Shown: piece after piece, positions 33,447-42,952 of the stretch
Numbering within the stretch: position 1 is the stretch's first letter
Layout of the letters: the number at the start of each line of letters is the position of its first letter
DNA from: Bacteroidaceae bacterium
GTDB taxonomy: Bacteria > Bacteroidota > Bacteroidia > Bacteroidales > Bacteroidaceae
Assembly (NCBI GenBank): GCA_017522785.1
Contig: JAFWYF010000030.1
Span: 1-45,303 of the forward strand
Direction of reading: 5' to 3'
DNA: 45,303 nucleotides
The notes under the pieces: generated by a model
Told to the model about the DNA's origin: nothing
Databases searched by the model: none
The model's input: only the letters and a program-made list of their open reading frames with translations
Translations under genes and position numbers: made by a program

Positions 33447-36182
33447 ATGAGACTCAACAAAAAAACCATTTACAGTTTGCTCACAGCATTACTTGTAATG
33501 TTCAGTACAAGTGCTGTAGCTCAAAAAGTAAACATTTCACCCAAGCCACAGGTGATAACATGGGGAAACAATGTTGCATTTGAAAACAATGCAGCATATT
33601 CACTCACAGGAGAAAAAGATGCCGATATTGATGCTGTAAATCTTTTGAAGAAGCATTTTAACACATCGGGCGGCAATGTCGAGATTGTAATTGGCGAAAG
33701 AGGCGACGCAGCCATTAAAGCTGCCGGTATTCCCGATGCCGATTTTCCTGAAACAGCCGAAGGATACTATCTTAGCATCAATGGCAAGAAGGTGGTAATT
33801 GCCGGAAACGATGAGCGCGGAACATATTATGGCGTTCAAAGTTTCATTCAAATTGCATCGCAACCACAAGTTATGGAGGTTACTATCAGCGACTTCCCCA
33901 GCGTTGTTGAGCGCGGTTTGGTAGAGGGATACTATGGCAACCCTTATAGCAAAAGCGACCGAATGGACTTATTCGAATTCTTTGGACGTCAAAAGATGAA
34001 TATTTATATCTATGGCCCCAAAGATGACGTTTATCACAAAGGAAAATGGCGCGAGCCCTACCCCACAGCACTTGGAAACGAAATTGCCGAGTATGCAAAA
34101 GTAGCAAAATCTCACAAAGTAGATTTTGTTTGGGCTATTCACCCCGGAGTAGATATTAAATGGACAAAAGCCGACAGTGTAAACATAGTAAACAAACTGA
34201 AATCTATGTACGACCTTGGTATCAGAACATTTGCTGTGTTCTTCGACGACATTTGGGGTGATGGTACAGACCCCACAAGACAGGCCGGCTTAATGAACTA
34301 TATTACAGAAGAGTTGAACAATGCTTATGACGATGTAAACCCACTCATCTTGTGCCCCACACAATACAACAAAGGTTGGACAAGCGGAAACTACCTGAAT
34401 ATACTAGGTACCAAAATGGACAAAAGTGTACGCATAATGTGGACTGGAAACTCTGTTGTAGACATGATTGGTAAGGACGATATGGACTGGATAAACAACC
34501 AGATTAGCCGTAAAGCATATATTTGGCTCAACTATCCTGTTACCGATTACTGTATAAACCACCTATTGATGGGTCCCACATACGGAAATGATTTGAATAT
34601 TGCCGAAACACTCAGTGGTTTCACATCGAACCCAATGGAGTATGCAATGGCATCTAAATTGTCGCTCTACAGTATTGGAGACTATTGCTGGAACATGCCT
34701 GCATACGACTCAGATGCTTCTTGGGAAGAGGCAATCACATACCTTATGCCCAAAAACCGCGAAGCATTCCATTTCTTCTGCGAAAACAATGTCGATTTAG
34801 GTTCCACCGTTCATGGTTTACGTCGCATGAACGAGTCGCCAGAATTCGTTAAAGTGAAGGAGGTTTACGACAATAATATTGCGAACAACAATATTGCAGC
34901 CGCAGTTTCTGCAATGAAAGAGTACATGCAAAAATTTGCCGATGTACCACAAACCCTTCTGAACACCGACGAAGCACCCGAACTAATAGCAGAGATTACT
35001 CCTTGGCTAAAGGCCATGAATTATATGGGAGAGCGTGGTTTGTGTCTTATGAACATGCAAACTGCACTACTCGACGAAAAGCCCGAAATGTTCATCGAGG
35101 AGTATTTGCGTTACGAGGAGTTAAAGAAGGCGCAGGACGCTTTGATATCTCGTGATTTCGAGGGTACATTAAAGAGTGCAAAACCCGAAGTAGCAACAGT
35201 GCACGTTGCTCCATTCATCAAAAGCGAGTTAGGCAACTTGGTTACTACCTACAAGAGCCGTTACGACTATCGTGTAGATGTATTCCCCGCACAGGAGATA
35301 GAGAACGGCACATACTTCATTATGTACAACGGTGCATATTTGACAAACAGCACACCGAACGTTGCAAAGAGCGTTCCACAGTTTGTTAAAGAGCGCGACG
35401 ATGTTAGACCACAGCGCCAGGAGTGGAAGATTTCTCTCGACCCACAAACAAACCGCTACAAGATTGTAAATGCCGAGGACAACAGATACCTAAACGAAAA
35501 TGGTATGTTCACAGCCAACGAAAGCACCAACCCCTACGAGGCTGTATGGCACACCTACAACATTCGTCGTTTGGCAAATGGCAAATATAGTATACAGAAT
35601 GCAGGTAGCGCAGGCAACAAATTCTGGACAGCGAATAGCAGAGTAGAGCAAAGCTCAAGCAACAAGGTACTTCCTGACAACTTTATATTTGACATTGTGC
35701 CTATAAGCGGAGCCAAAGAAGAGACATTGTTGGACACCGATGCAATTCTATATATAAAAGATGGTAACAAATACCTCACAAACAACAATCCTAATGGCAG
35801 TGGCGGAGAGCCCTCATTCAAAGAGGTTGAAAAGCCCGGTGTTGCTCAGGAGTGGAGAATTACTCAAGATGCCAATGGCGAGAACTGTTACAAGATTACA
35901 AGTAATGCCGATGGTAGATATGTGAACGAGTATGGAGTATTTGGTACCAATGCCTACTACCCCGACTGGAACACTTACGTGATTTTATTAAGAGATGGAA
36001 TGTATTCGATACAGACTACTCAACAATCGGCAAAAGATGGTGTACGCTATTGGAACACAAAAACAGGACGATTGGAGCAAGACAATGGGTTAGATGAGTC
36101 TTCGAGCTACTTAATTCAGATTGTTGATAAAAACAAAGACACAGAGACTGGTATAAAACCTGTTTCAAAAAAAAAAAATTGA
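33447..36182 (+). CDS. GH84 beta-N-acetylglucosaminidase with C-terminal ricin-like repeats, frameshifted before its T9SS domain
   Basis: 911 residues as read. Signal peptide MRLNKKTIYSLLTALLVMFSTSAVAQ. Residues 27-150 are the GH20-like N-terminal domain. The GH84 barrel (about 150-440) shows VEGYYGNPYSKSDRMDLFEF and YGPKDDVYHKGKWREPYP, and the catalytic pair Asp267-Asp268 in FFDDIWGDG; the fold is that of the Bacteroides O-GlcNAcase and hyaluronidase group. A helical domain follows to about 600, then two ricin/fascin-like binding repeats (610-770 and 770-895). The frame ends GIKPVSKKKN at TGA 36180-36182 because of an A12 tract (36167-36178). The +1 frame from 36178 continues 64 codons into a typical T9SS domain, so the intended protein is about 975 residues. 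It removes terminal GlcNAc from host or other glycoconjugates. Confidence 0.92.
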   Translation: MRLNKKTIYSLLTALLVMFSTSAVAQKVNISPKPQVITWGNNVAFENNAAYSLTGEKDADIDAVNLLKKHFNTSGGNVEIVIGERGDAAIKAAGIPDADFPETAEGYYLSINGKKVVIAGNDERGTYYGVQSFIQIASQPQVMEVTISDFPSVVERGLVEGYYGNPYSKSDRMDLFEFFGRQKMNIYIYGPKDDVYHKGKWREPYPTALGNEIAEYAKVAKSHKVDFVWAIHPGVDIKWTKADSVNIVNKLKSMYDLGIRTFAVFFDDIWGDGTDPTRQAGLMNYITEELNNAYDDVNPLILCPTQYNKGWTSGNYLNILGTKMDKSVRIMWTGNSVVDMIGKDDMDWINNQISRKAYIWLNYPVTDYCINHLLMGPTYGNDLNIAETLSGFTSNPMEYAMASKLSLYSIGDYCWNMPAYDSDASWEEAITYLMPKNREAFHFFCENNVDLGSTVHGLRRMNESPEFVKVKEVYDNNIANNNIAAAVSAMKEYMQKFADVPQTLLNTDEAPELIAEITPWLKAMNYMGERGLCLMNMQTALLDEKPEMFIEEYLRYEELKKAQDALISRDFEGTLKSAKPEVATVHVAPFIKSELGNLVTTYKSRYDYRVDVFPAQEIENGTYFIMYNGAYLTNSTPNVAKSVPQFVKERDDVRPQRQEWKISLDPQTNRYKIVNAEDNRYLNENGMFTANESTNPYEAVWHTYNIRRLANGKYSIQNAGSAGNKFWTANSRVEQSSSNKVLPDNFIFDIVPISGAKEETLLDTDAILYIKDGNKYLTNNNPNGSGGEPSFKEVEKPGVAQEWRITQDANGENCYKITSNADGRYVNEYGVFGTNAYYPDWNTYVILLRDGMYSIQTTQQSAKDGVRYWNTKTGRLEQDNGLDESSSYLIQIVDKNKDTETGIKPVSKKKN

Positions 36183-36372
36183 AATAGCAAATGGTTTTAT
36201 AAGAACCGAGAACAATGTATCAAGCATTGTTGTATACGACACAAAAGGTTGTAAACAAAAAGCAATAAACAATAGCGATGCATTAAATATTCTCGATTTG
36301 CAAAAAGGAGTTTACATAGTTATTGTAAATAACATAAACCACATTGCTTCATACAAGTTTATTATAGAATAA
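36178..36372 (+). pseudogene. Out-of-frame T9SS C-terminal domain of the GH84 gene
   Basis: From ATT 36178 to TAA 36370-36372 the +1 frame reads 64 codons beginning IEIANGFIRTENNV, then SSIVVYDTKGCKQKAINN and LDLQKGVYIVIVNNI, ending SYKFIIE. This is a clear T9SS sorting domain and continues the linker of the GH84 protein. It has no start of its own. Eleven As instead of 12 would join it in frame. It could be reached by polymerase or ribosome slippage on the A12 tract. Confidence 0.8.
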
Positions 36373-36381
36373 AACAGCCCA

Positions 36382-36430
36382 TATAAAATATGTTACCCGG
36401 CACAAATTATGTCGGGTAACATATTTTATA
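36382..36430 (+). terminator. Terminator after the GH84 gene
   Basis: Perfect 18-base arms (TATAAAATATGTTACCCG and complement) with a 13-base loop, followed by a T-rich run. It lies 9 bases after the TAA of the out-of-frame tail, which supports that TAA as the true gene end. Confidence 0.8.
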
Positions 36431-36491
36431 TTTTATTGTATATAACTTGTTGATAAGTAAATATAAAATTAAAAAATGCTATCTATTTTTT

Positions 36492-36604
36492 CACTATCTT
36501 TGCATCGAAGATGCGAAAATAGGCTACACTCATTGTGTATGAAAATAAATTTTCATCCATTCATTGGCACTATCTTTGCATCGAAAATGCGAAAATAGGC
36601 TACA
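36492..36604 (+). repeat. Two 37-base direct repeats carrying -7 boxes upstream of parA
   Basis: 36492-36528 and 36568-36604 agree at 36 of 37 positions and are 76 bases apart. Each holds TATCTTTG (36495-36502 and 36571-36578), an exact TAnnTTTG, followed by CATCGAAGATGCGAAA or its one-base variant, an imperfect hairpin just at the expected transcript 5' end. They look like tandem promoters or promoter plus operator for parA-parB. No clear -33 TTTG precedes either copy. The surrounding 36431-36704 holds nothing else I recognise. Confidence 0.7.
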
Positions 36605-36704
36605 TTTGTTGCGCACAAGAATGGGTAAGATTCATTAAGTAACGGCTAATTCATATTCGCATATAAAACAATAAAAGATTTGAGAGGATTATCATAATAA
36701 GAAG

Positions 36705-37466
36705 ATGGGAAAAGTTATAGCATTAGCAAACCAAAAAGGAGGAGTAGGAAAGACAACAACAGCCATAAACTTGGCAGCATCACTTGCTACACTCGAAAAA
36801 AAGGTTCTTGTAATTGATGCCGACCCGCAGGCAAATGCCTCTTCGGGGTTGGGAATAGATATAAGAGAGATTGATTATTCTATATATGAGTGCCTTATAA
36901 ACAAGGCAACATTAAAAGAGAGCATACACAACACCTGTATTGAAGGATTGGACATAATTCCTTCGCACATAGATTTGGTTGGTGCCGAGATTGAGATGCT
37001 CGACCTGCCTAACCGCGAAAAGATAATGCGCGAGGCACTTAAGTCGATAAAAGAGCTCTACGATTATATTTTGATTGATTGCTCTCCTTCGTTGGGACTA
37101 ATCACTGTAAACTCACTCACAGCAGCCGACTCTGTTATTATACCGGTGCAATGTGAATATTTTGCGCTGGAGGGAATCAGTAAATTGCTCAACACCATTA
37201 AGATTATTAAATCGAACCTAAACCCGAGACTCGACATAGAGGGTTTCCTATTGACAATGTTCAATTCCCGTTTGCGTCTTAGTAACCAAGTTTATAACGA
37301 GGTAAAGAAGCATTTCCGCGAATTGGTATTCAACACTGTCATACATCGTAATATACGCTTGGGCGAAGCACCCAGCATGGGCATTCCGGTTATTCTGTAC
37401 GATGCCGAATCGACAGGTGCAAAGAACTATCTTGCTTTGGCTCAGGAAATTATCACAAGAAAGTAA
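36705..37466 (+). CDS. parA: Chromosome partitioning ATPase ParA/Soj
   Basis: 253 residues. Deviant Walker A KGGVGKTTTA starts at residue 11; Walker A' VLVIDADPQANAS and Walker B YILIDCSPSLGLITVN follow, with the later motif VIIPVQCEYFALEGISKL. It binds DNA as an ATP dimer and moves ParB-parS complexes. Length is that of chromosomal Soj, without the N-terminal HTH of plasmid ParA. Seven bases before parB. Confidence 0.97.
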   Translation: MGKVIALANQKGGVGKTTTAINLAASLATLEKKVLVIDADPQANASSGLGIDIREIDYSIYECLINKATLKESIHNTCIEGLDIIPSHIDLVGAEIEMLDLPNREKIMREALKSIKELYDYILIDCSPSLGLITVNSLTAADSVIIPVQCEYFALEGISKLLNTIKIIKSNLNPRLDIEGFLLTMFNSRLRLSNQVYNEVKKHFRELVFNTVIHRNIRLGEAPSMGIPVILYDAESTGAKNYLALAQEIITRK

Positions 37467-37473
37467 AAACAGT

Positions 37474-38358
37474 ATGGCAAAAAAAGAATTCACACTAGGA
37501 CGCGGATTAGATGCACTTATATCAACCGATGCTGTACGCACATCGGGTTCCTCATCTATTGGAGAGATTGCAATAGAAAAAATAGAGGCAAACCCCAACC
37601 AACCACGTAGAGAGTTCGACGAACAGGCTCTACAGGAATTGGCTACCTCCATTAAAGAGTTTGGAGTTATACAACCTATAACACTACGCAAAACAGAGAG
37701 CGACAGATACCAGATTATTGCTGGAGAGAGACGTTTCAGAGCATCGCAGTTGGCAGGCAAGAGAACCATTCCCGCCTACATTTTAGAGGCCAACGACGAG
37801 AACACTATGGAGATGGCTCTCATAGAGAACATACAACGCGAGGATTTAAATGCCATTGAGATTGCTCTTGCCTATCAGCAGTTGGTGGAACAACATAATT
37901 TGTCGCAAGAACAGTTGAGCAAGCGTGTTGGCAAGGGACGTGCAACAATTGCCAACTTCCTGCGTTTGCTGAAGTTGCCGGCAGCCATACAAGTTGCGCT
38001 TAAGGAGCATAGAATCGATATGGGACATGCTCGTGCACTGCTCGCACTCGACAGCCCCGCCGAAGAGATAAAACTTTTCAATGAGATTGTAGAGAAGAAC
38101 TATTCAGTTCGTCAAGTAGAGGAGATTGTTCGCGACCTAAAGAACGAGAAAAAAGAGAAGAAGAGTTCCGAGGAAGGTAGAAGCAACGTCAAAGAGCAAA
38201 ATGCCGTTTACCACCAATTGAAGAAACAACTCACACACTTTTTTCAGACTCCGGTACAGCTCACATGTACCCCAAAAGGGAATGGTAAGATTAGCATAAA
38301 GTTCAAGAACGAACAAGAGTTGGAACGAATTATCGCAATATTTGACAAACTAAAGTAG
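37474..38358 (+). CDS. parB: Chromosome partitioning protein ParB
   Basis: 294 residues from ATG 37474 (MAKKEFTLGRGLDALI), the canonical start; the open frame upstream overlaps parA and is not real. The N-terminal ParB/sulfiredoxin-like CTPase domain (about 30-120) has PNQPRREFDEQALQELA and IIAGERRFRAS, box II ENIQREDLNAIEIA. The HTH lies near 150 (LSKRVGKGRATIANFLRLL) and the C-terminal dimer domain carries the basic linker. It loads on parS sites. No parS of the usual TGTTnCACGTGnAACA form is visible in this window. Confidence 0.96.
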   Translation: MAKKEFTLGRGLDALISTDAVRTSGSSSIGEIAIEKIEANPNQPRREFDEQALQELATSIKEFGVIQPITLRKTESDRYQIIAGERRFRASQLAGKRTIPAYILEANDENTMEMALIENIQREDLNAIEIALAYQQLVEQHNLSQEQLSKRVGKGRATIANFLRLLKLPAAIQVALKEHRIDMGHARALLALDSPAEEIKLFNEIVEKNYSVRQVEEIVRDLKNEKKEKKSSEEGRSNVKEQNAVYHQLKKQLTHFFQTPVQLTCTPKGNGKISIKFKNEQELERIIAIFDKLK

Positions 38359-38399
38359 TTAAATAGTATAACAAAAAGGATTCAACACAATCCGGATTA

Positions 38400-38430
38400 T
38401 TGTTTTATAAAGAGATTTTTTATATACTTG
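38400..38430 (+). promoter_or_regulatory. Promoter for the DUF5683-transglycosylase-rel operon
   Basis: TTG (38400-38402), 20 bases, TATACTTG (38423-38430), one mismatch from TAnnTTTG. The leader would be about 75 bases. Confidence 0.4.
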
Positions 38431-38510
38431 CATTAAATAAGATATCGTTTAAGATATTCGGCAAAAGCAAAAAATCTTAGTAGGAATATACAATATTGAA
38501 TTTTATTTAG

Positions 38511-39263
38511 ATGCGACGTTTTCACCTATTGATATTAGCAATTGTAACAATTTTGTTGTTACCCGGTACATCTCTTGCACAAGGGATGGATAACATATCG
38601 GTACAGACAAACGACAGCATTGCCGACATTATACTACTACAGGACTCCTTGGCCATAGACAGCATTTATCGCGAAAACATCGACAATAGTATGATGCTTG
38701 TGGCAGACAGCAGTCGTGCAGCAAAAAAACGAAGTGAAACATTTGGCGATGTAAACGCAAACAGACGATTCATTCCAAACCCTCAAAAAGCCACATGGTT
38801 GGCTGTTGTGTTCCCCGGTGCCGGACAAATTTACAATCGTAAATTTTGGAAACTACCCATTGTATATGGCGGATTCATCGGCTGTTTGTACGCTTTTAAC
38901 TGGAACAGTCAAATGTACAGCGACTACAGACAGGGCTATTTGGATATTATGGATTCCGACCCAAACACAAAATCGTACGAAGATTTCTTTAGACCGGGAT
39001 ACGACTTTGATAAAAACAAGGAGTACATTAAAGAGGTATTCAAAAAGAGAAAAGACCGCTATCGCAGATGGCGCGACCTTAGCGTCTTTGCTTTTATAGG
39101 AGTTTATGCTCTGTCGGTAATTGATGCATACGTTGATGCCCAACTATCGAGTTTCGACATAAGCGACGATTTGAACATGAGCATACATCCGGAGTTCATG
39201 CATGGCAACAGCACCGGAACAAACGAAAACTTTTACGGACTAAACTGCAACATACGTTTCTGA
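38511..39263 (+). CDS. DUF5683 domain protein
   Basis: 250 residues. Signal peptide MRRFHLLILAIVTILLLPGTSLAQ. The conserved domain starts near residue 85 with NPQKATWLAVVFPGAGQIYN and KFWKLPIVYGGFIGCLYAF (membrane segment), then a loop RQGYLDIMDSDPN and a second membrane segment LSVFAFIGVYALSVIDAYVDA. The family is found in this parAB-transglycosylase-rel neighbourhood in Bacteroidales but has no known function. Followed after 8 bases by the transglycosylase. Confidence 0.9.
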   Translation: MRRFHLLILAIVTILLLPGTSLAQGMDNISVQTNDSIADIILLQDSLAIDSIYRENIDNSMMLVADSSRAAKKRSETFGDVNANRRFIPNPQKATWLAVVFPGAGQIYNRKFWKLPIVYGGFIGCLYAFNWNSQMYSDYRQGYLDIMDSDPNTKSYEDFFRPGYDFDKNKEYIKEVFKKRKDRYRRWRDLSVFAFIGVYALSVIDAYVDAQLSSFDISDDLNMSIHPEFMHGNSTGTNENFYGLNCNIRF

Positions 39264-39271
39264 CCAAAAAA

Positions 39272-40660
39272 ATGAAATACATATACATAACACTGATAAA
39301 CTTTATACTGTTCGGCACTCTCTGCGCACAAAATATCGAAGAGAATGCCTTTCTGTTTACAGACAGTATTAGCGCAGAAGAGGATAGCACCATGCTCGAC
39401 CTCGACGACCTTGAAGTTGTCATTGACGACAATGCCATTCACTATGACATGCCGAGCGACATAGCAAGAAACGGATACATTGTAGACGAGGATAGCATCA
39501 TATTCGACATACCCGAAAGCATGAGTACCGACATAGACAGTCTGTTGAATAGTTGGTATGCCCGCCACCTGCTAAAAGCACTCGACTGCGAAGCAAAGAC
39601 TGTAGATGCAAAAAGCATAAGCGACTCAACCTATGCTACCCGCCTCTACAAATTGCCTACCATAATGGAGATGCCCTATAACAACGTTGTTCGTCAGTAC
39701 ATCGACCGCTATTCCACACGCAACCGTGCTCTTGTATCCTACATGCTTGGTATATCCGAGTTCTATATGCCAATGATAGAGGAGACTATAGACCGCTACA
39801 ACTTGCCAAAAGAGCTGAAATATCTCCCGGTGATTGAGTCGGCCTTGAAGCCTAAAGCTGTTTCACGCGCCGGTGCCAAAGGATTATGGCAATTTATGTT
39901 TGGAACAAGTAAGTTATATGGTTTAAAGTCGAACAACTACATTGAGGAGCGTTTCGACCCTGTTAAATCGACAGATGCCGCACTGCGATATCTGCTCGAC
40001 TTACATAAGATTTTTAACAGTTGGGACCTTGCCATTGCGGCATACAACTGCGGACCGGGCAATGTAAAGAAAGCGATAAAACGTTCAGGAGGCAAAAACG
40101 ATTTCTGGGGAATATACAGATACCTGCCTCGTGAGACACGTGGTTATGTTCCAGCATTCATTGCCGCGAACTATATAATGACCTACCATGCAGAACATGG
40201 GATATGCCCTATGGAGCCCAATATCCCAATTGCGACAGATACGTTACAGATAACAAAGAACCTGCACTTCTCGCAAATTGCAGACCTATGCAACATAGAC
40301 ATTGAAGAGATTAGAGCCATAAACCCACAATATGTTCGCGACATTGTTCCGGGTGAGAACGAAGCATGCACAGTGCGTCTGCCACACGAAACCATCAGCC
40401 GTTTCATTGAGCTTGGCGACTCTGTTTATAGCTACAAAGAGGATACTTTTTTCCCAAGGGACAAGGTTGAGAAGATGCTGAAAGAGGCCAAAGCCAACGA
40501 TGCCGGATATGGCGACCTAATACGTCATAAGATTCGTAATGGCGAGACTCTTGGTGGCATAGCAAGAAAATATCGCGTCAGCGTGAGACAACTGCGCAAA
40601 TGGAACAACATCAAAGGTTCCAATATTCGCGCAGGAAAGTATCTTAAAATTTACCGATAA
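39272..40660 (+). CDS. Membrane-bound lytic murein transglycosylase D-like protein with LysM
   Basis: 462 residues. Signal peptide MKYIYITLINFILFGTLCAQ. The SLT domain (about 165-310) has catalytic Glu189 in KYLPVIESALKPKAVSRAGA, KGLWQFMFGT, AIAAYNCGPGNVKKAI and ETRGYVPAFIAANYIM, the MltD pattern. A weak LysM at about 330-375 and a clear C-terminal LysM (about 415-460, IRNGETLGGIARKYRVSVRQL) follow. It cleaves peptidoglycan to 1,6-anhydro products. Sits between DUF5683 and rel in one operon. Confidence 0.94.
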   Translation: MKYIYITLINFILFGTLCAQNIEENAFLFTDSISAEEDSTMLDLDDLEVVIDDNAIHYDMPSDIARNGYIVDEDSIIFDIPESMSTDIDSLLNSWYARHLLKALDCEAKTVDAKSISDSTYATRLYKLPTIMEMPYNNVVRQYIDRYSTRNRALVSYMLGISEFYMPMIEETIDRYNLPKELKYLPVIESALKPKAVSRAGAKGLWQFMFGTSKLYGLKSNNYIEERFDPVKSTDAALRYLLDLHKIFNSWDLAIAAYNCGPGNVKKAIKRSGGKNDFWGIYRYLPRETRGYVPAFIAANYIMTYHAEHGICPMEPNIPIATDTLQITKNLHFSQIADLCNIDIEEIRAINPQYVRDIVPGENEACTVRLPHETISRFIELGDSVYSYKEDTFFPRDKVEKMLKEAKANDAGYGDLIRHKIRNGETLGGIARKYRVSVRQLRKWNNIKGSNIRAGKYLKIYR

Positions 40661-40674
40661 CAAAAACAGCGCTC

Positions 40675-42915
40675 ATGGATGCTAACGAGGATAAACGGAT
40701 AATAGACGAAGAGGCAGCTATAACAGCGGCCTTTCAGGAAATTTTGGATGCATACCTTGCGTCGCAACATCGTAAGAAAGTTGAGATAATAACAAAAGCT
40801 TTCAACTTTGCACGTCAAGCACATAAGGGGGTTCGCCGTCAAAGTGGCGAGCCATACATCATGCACCCATTGGCCGTAGCCCAGATAGTATGCAAGGAGA
40901 TTGGTCTTGGCTCCACATCTATATGCGCAGCACTGTTACACGATGTAGTAGAGGACACCGACTACACTATCGAGGACATACGCAACCTCTTTGGCGACAA
41001 GATTGCAAAGATTGTCGATGGACTGACAAAGATTGCAGGAGGAGTATTTGGTATTCATGCATCGGAACAAGCCGAGAATTTCAAGAAGCTGTTGCTCACG
41101 ATGAGTGAGGATATTCGTGTTATACTCATTAAAATAGCCGACCGCCTGCACAACATGCGTACATTGGAGTTCATGCCGGTGAACAAACAGTACAAGATAG
41201 CAGGAGAAACTCTATATATTTATGCCCCCATAGCCTATCGATTGGGACTAAGCAAAATTAAAACCGAGTTAGAAAACCTCAGTTTCCGCTATGAGCACCC
41301 CGAGGAGTATGCGGCAATAGAAAAAAAGATTGAGAAGACACAGAACGAGCGCGATATATTATATAACGAGTTCACATCGCCAATATGCAGTAGCCTCGAC
41401 AAGATGGGGTATAAATATACCATCAAAGGACGCGTAAAATCGCCCTACTCCATTTGGAACAAGATGCAGAAGAAGCATATTGCTTTCGAGGATATATATG
41501 ACATTCTTGCTGTAAGAATTGTTTTTACTCCACGCGAAGGAGAGGACGAGAACAACGAATGTTTCAAGATTTATATTGCACTGACAAAACTATACGACGC
41601 TCACCCCGACCGCCTGCGCGACTGGGTGAACAAGCCACGTGCCAACGGCTACCGCGCTCTGCATGCCACATTCATGAGCAAACGAGGTGAATGGATTGAG
41701 GTGCAGATACGTAGCGAGCGCATGAACGAGGTTGCCGAGCAAGGTATCGCGGCCCATTGGAAATATAAAGACAAAGGTACCGATGTGAGCAACGACGGAC
41801 AATTGGACAATTGGTTGCACACCATAAAAGAGATTCTCGACGACCCACAACCCAACGCGCTCGATTTTCTCGACACAATAAAGTTGAATTTATATGCCAC
41901 AGAGATTTTTGTATTCACCCCTAAGGGAGATATAAAAACAATGCCACAGAATTGTACAGCGCTCGACCTTGCATACAGCATACACACATTCTTGGGCAAC
42001 CACTGCATAGGAGCCAAAGTAAATCATAAGCTTGTGCCTATAAACCATGTTTTGCAGAGTGGCGACCAAGTGGAGATTTTGACGTCTAATTCACAACATG
42101 TAGAGGCCAATTGGCTTACATTCGTTACAACAGCCAAAGCACGCGCAAAGATACAGGCAACCCTGCGTCGCCAACAACGTGTTCTACAACGCGAAGGAGA
42201 AGAGAAACTGAACGAATTCTTTGCCAAGGAGGAGTTGCCGAACAACATTGGCAACATAGAGAAACTGTGGCGTTTCCATAAATTAAAGGACAAAGAGGAG
42301 TTACTCACAGCCATAGGCAGTGGCAAGGTTGTTCTTGGCAGTGAAGACAAAGACACACTGCTGGGCAACAAGCGACTGAAGCTATCATCACTATTCTCTT
42401 TTGGCAACAAAGAGAAAAAAGAGGATGAGAAGGAAAGTGCAAAGAAGTTCGATGTAATAGACCGCAAGAACCCACTAAAACTAACAGACGAGGCCCTGCA
42501 AGGAGGCTATATCATAGCCGACTGTTGCCACCCTATACCCGGAGACGATGTTCTAGGCTACTACGACGAGGACAAGCACATTGTTATACACAAACGCAAT
42601 TGCACCATTGCCGACACGCTGAAGAGCAGTCATGGCGACCGCATACTTGCTGCCAATTGGGACACCCACAAGACACTCTATTTTCAGGTTCCGATATTGA
42701 TAAAAGGAATAGACGGAATTGGCGTTCTTAATCAAATAACAACAATTATATACCAGCAACTCAATGTTAGCATACAGAAACTGAACATTGAGAGCAAGAA
42801 CGGTATTTTCGAAGGCACAATTTGGGTGAACGTTCACGATGTCGATGAAGTGCGCAACATTTGCAACAACCTGAAGAAAATAAAAAACCTACGTTCCATT
42901 GCACGAATAGATTAG
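40675..42915 (+). CDS. Bifunctional (p)ppGpp synthetase/hydrolase Rel/SpoT
   Basis: 746 residues, full length. The hydrolase HD domain is intact (MHPLAVAQI with His64, AALLHDVVEDTDYT with His89-Asp90). The synthetase domain shows GRVKSPYSIWNKMQKK, AFEDIYDILAVRIVF and YRALHATFM. TGS (IFVFTPKGDIKTMPQNCTA), a helical/zinc-finger region (IIADCCHPIPGDDVLGY), and a C-terminal ACT domain (VPILIKGIDGIGVLNQITT) follow. Both activities look functional, so it should set alarmone levels both ways. Last gene of the operon with DUF5683 and the transglycosylase. Confidence 0.96.
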   Translation: MDANEDKRIIDEEAAITAAFQEILDAYLASQHRKKVEIITKAFNFARQAHKGVRRQSGEPYIMHPLAVAQIVCKEIGLGSTSICAALLHDVVEDTDYTIEDIRNLFGDKIAKIVDGLTKIAGGVFGIHASEQAENFKKLLLTMSEDIRVILIKIADRLHNMRTLEFMPVNKQYKIAGETLYIYAPIAYRLGLSKIKTELENLSFRYEHPEEYAAIEKKIEKTQNERDILYNEFTSPICSSLDKMGYKYTIKGRVKSPYSIWNKMQKKHIAFEDIYDILAVRIVFTPREGEDENNECFKIYIALTKLYDAHPDRLRDWVNKPRANGYRALHATFMSKRGEWIEVQIRSERMNEVAEQGIAAHWKYKDKGTDVSNDGQLDNWLHTIKEILDDPQPNALDFLDTIKLNLYATEIFVFTPKGDIKTMPQNCTALDLAYSIHTFLGNHCIGAKVNHKLVPINHVLQSGDQVEILTSNSQHVEANWLTFVTTAKARAKIQATLRRQQRVLQREGEEKLNEFFAKEELPNNIGNIEKLWRFHKLKDKEELLTAIGSGKVVLGSEDKDTLLGNKRLKLSSLFSFGNKEKKEDEKESAKKFDVIDRKNPLKLTDEALQGGYIIADCCHPIPGDDVLGYYDEDKHIVIHKRNCTIADTLKSSHGDRILAANWDTHKTLYFQVPILIKGIDGIGVLNQITTIIYQQLNVSIQKLNIESKNGIFEGTIWVNVHDVDEVRNICNNLKKIKNLRSIARID

Positions 42916-42927
42916 AACGAAGGTTTT
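42884..42927 (+). terminator. Possible terminator overlapping the rel stop
   Basis: 13-base arms (AAAACCTACGTTC / GAACGAAGGTTTT, one mismatch) with an 18-base loop; the left arm lies in the last rel codons. Follows with a T-rich stretch. Could also serve merR from the other side. Confidence 0.5.
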
Positions 42928-42952
42928 AGATTATTATCGAAAGAGAATTTGC

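Noticed and set aside
36373-38510. parS site near parAB
   Set aside because: I searched by eye for TGTTnCACGTGnAACA-like palindromes and found none; the tandem 37-base repeats are not of that form.
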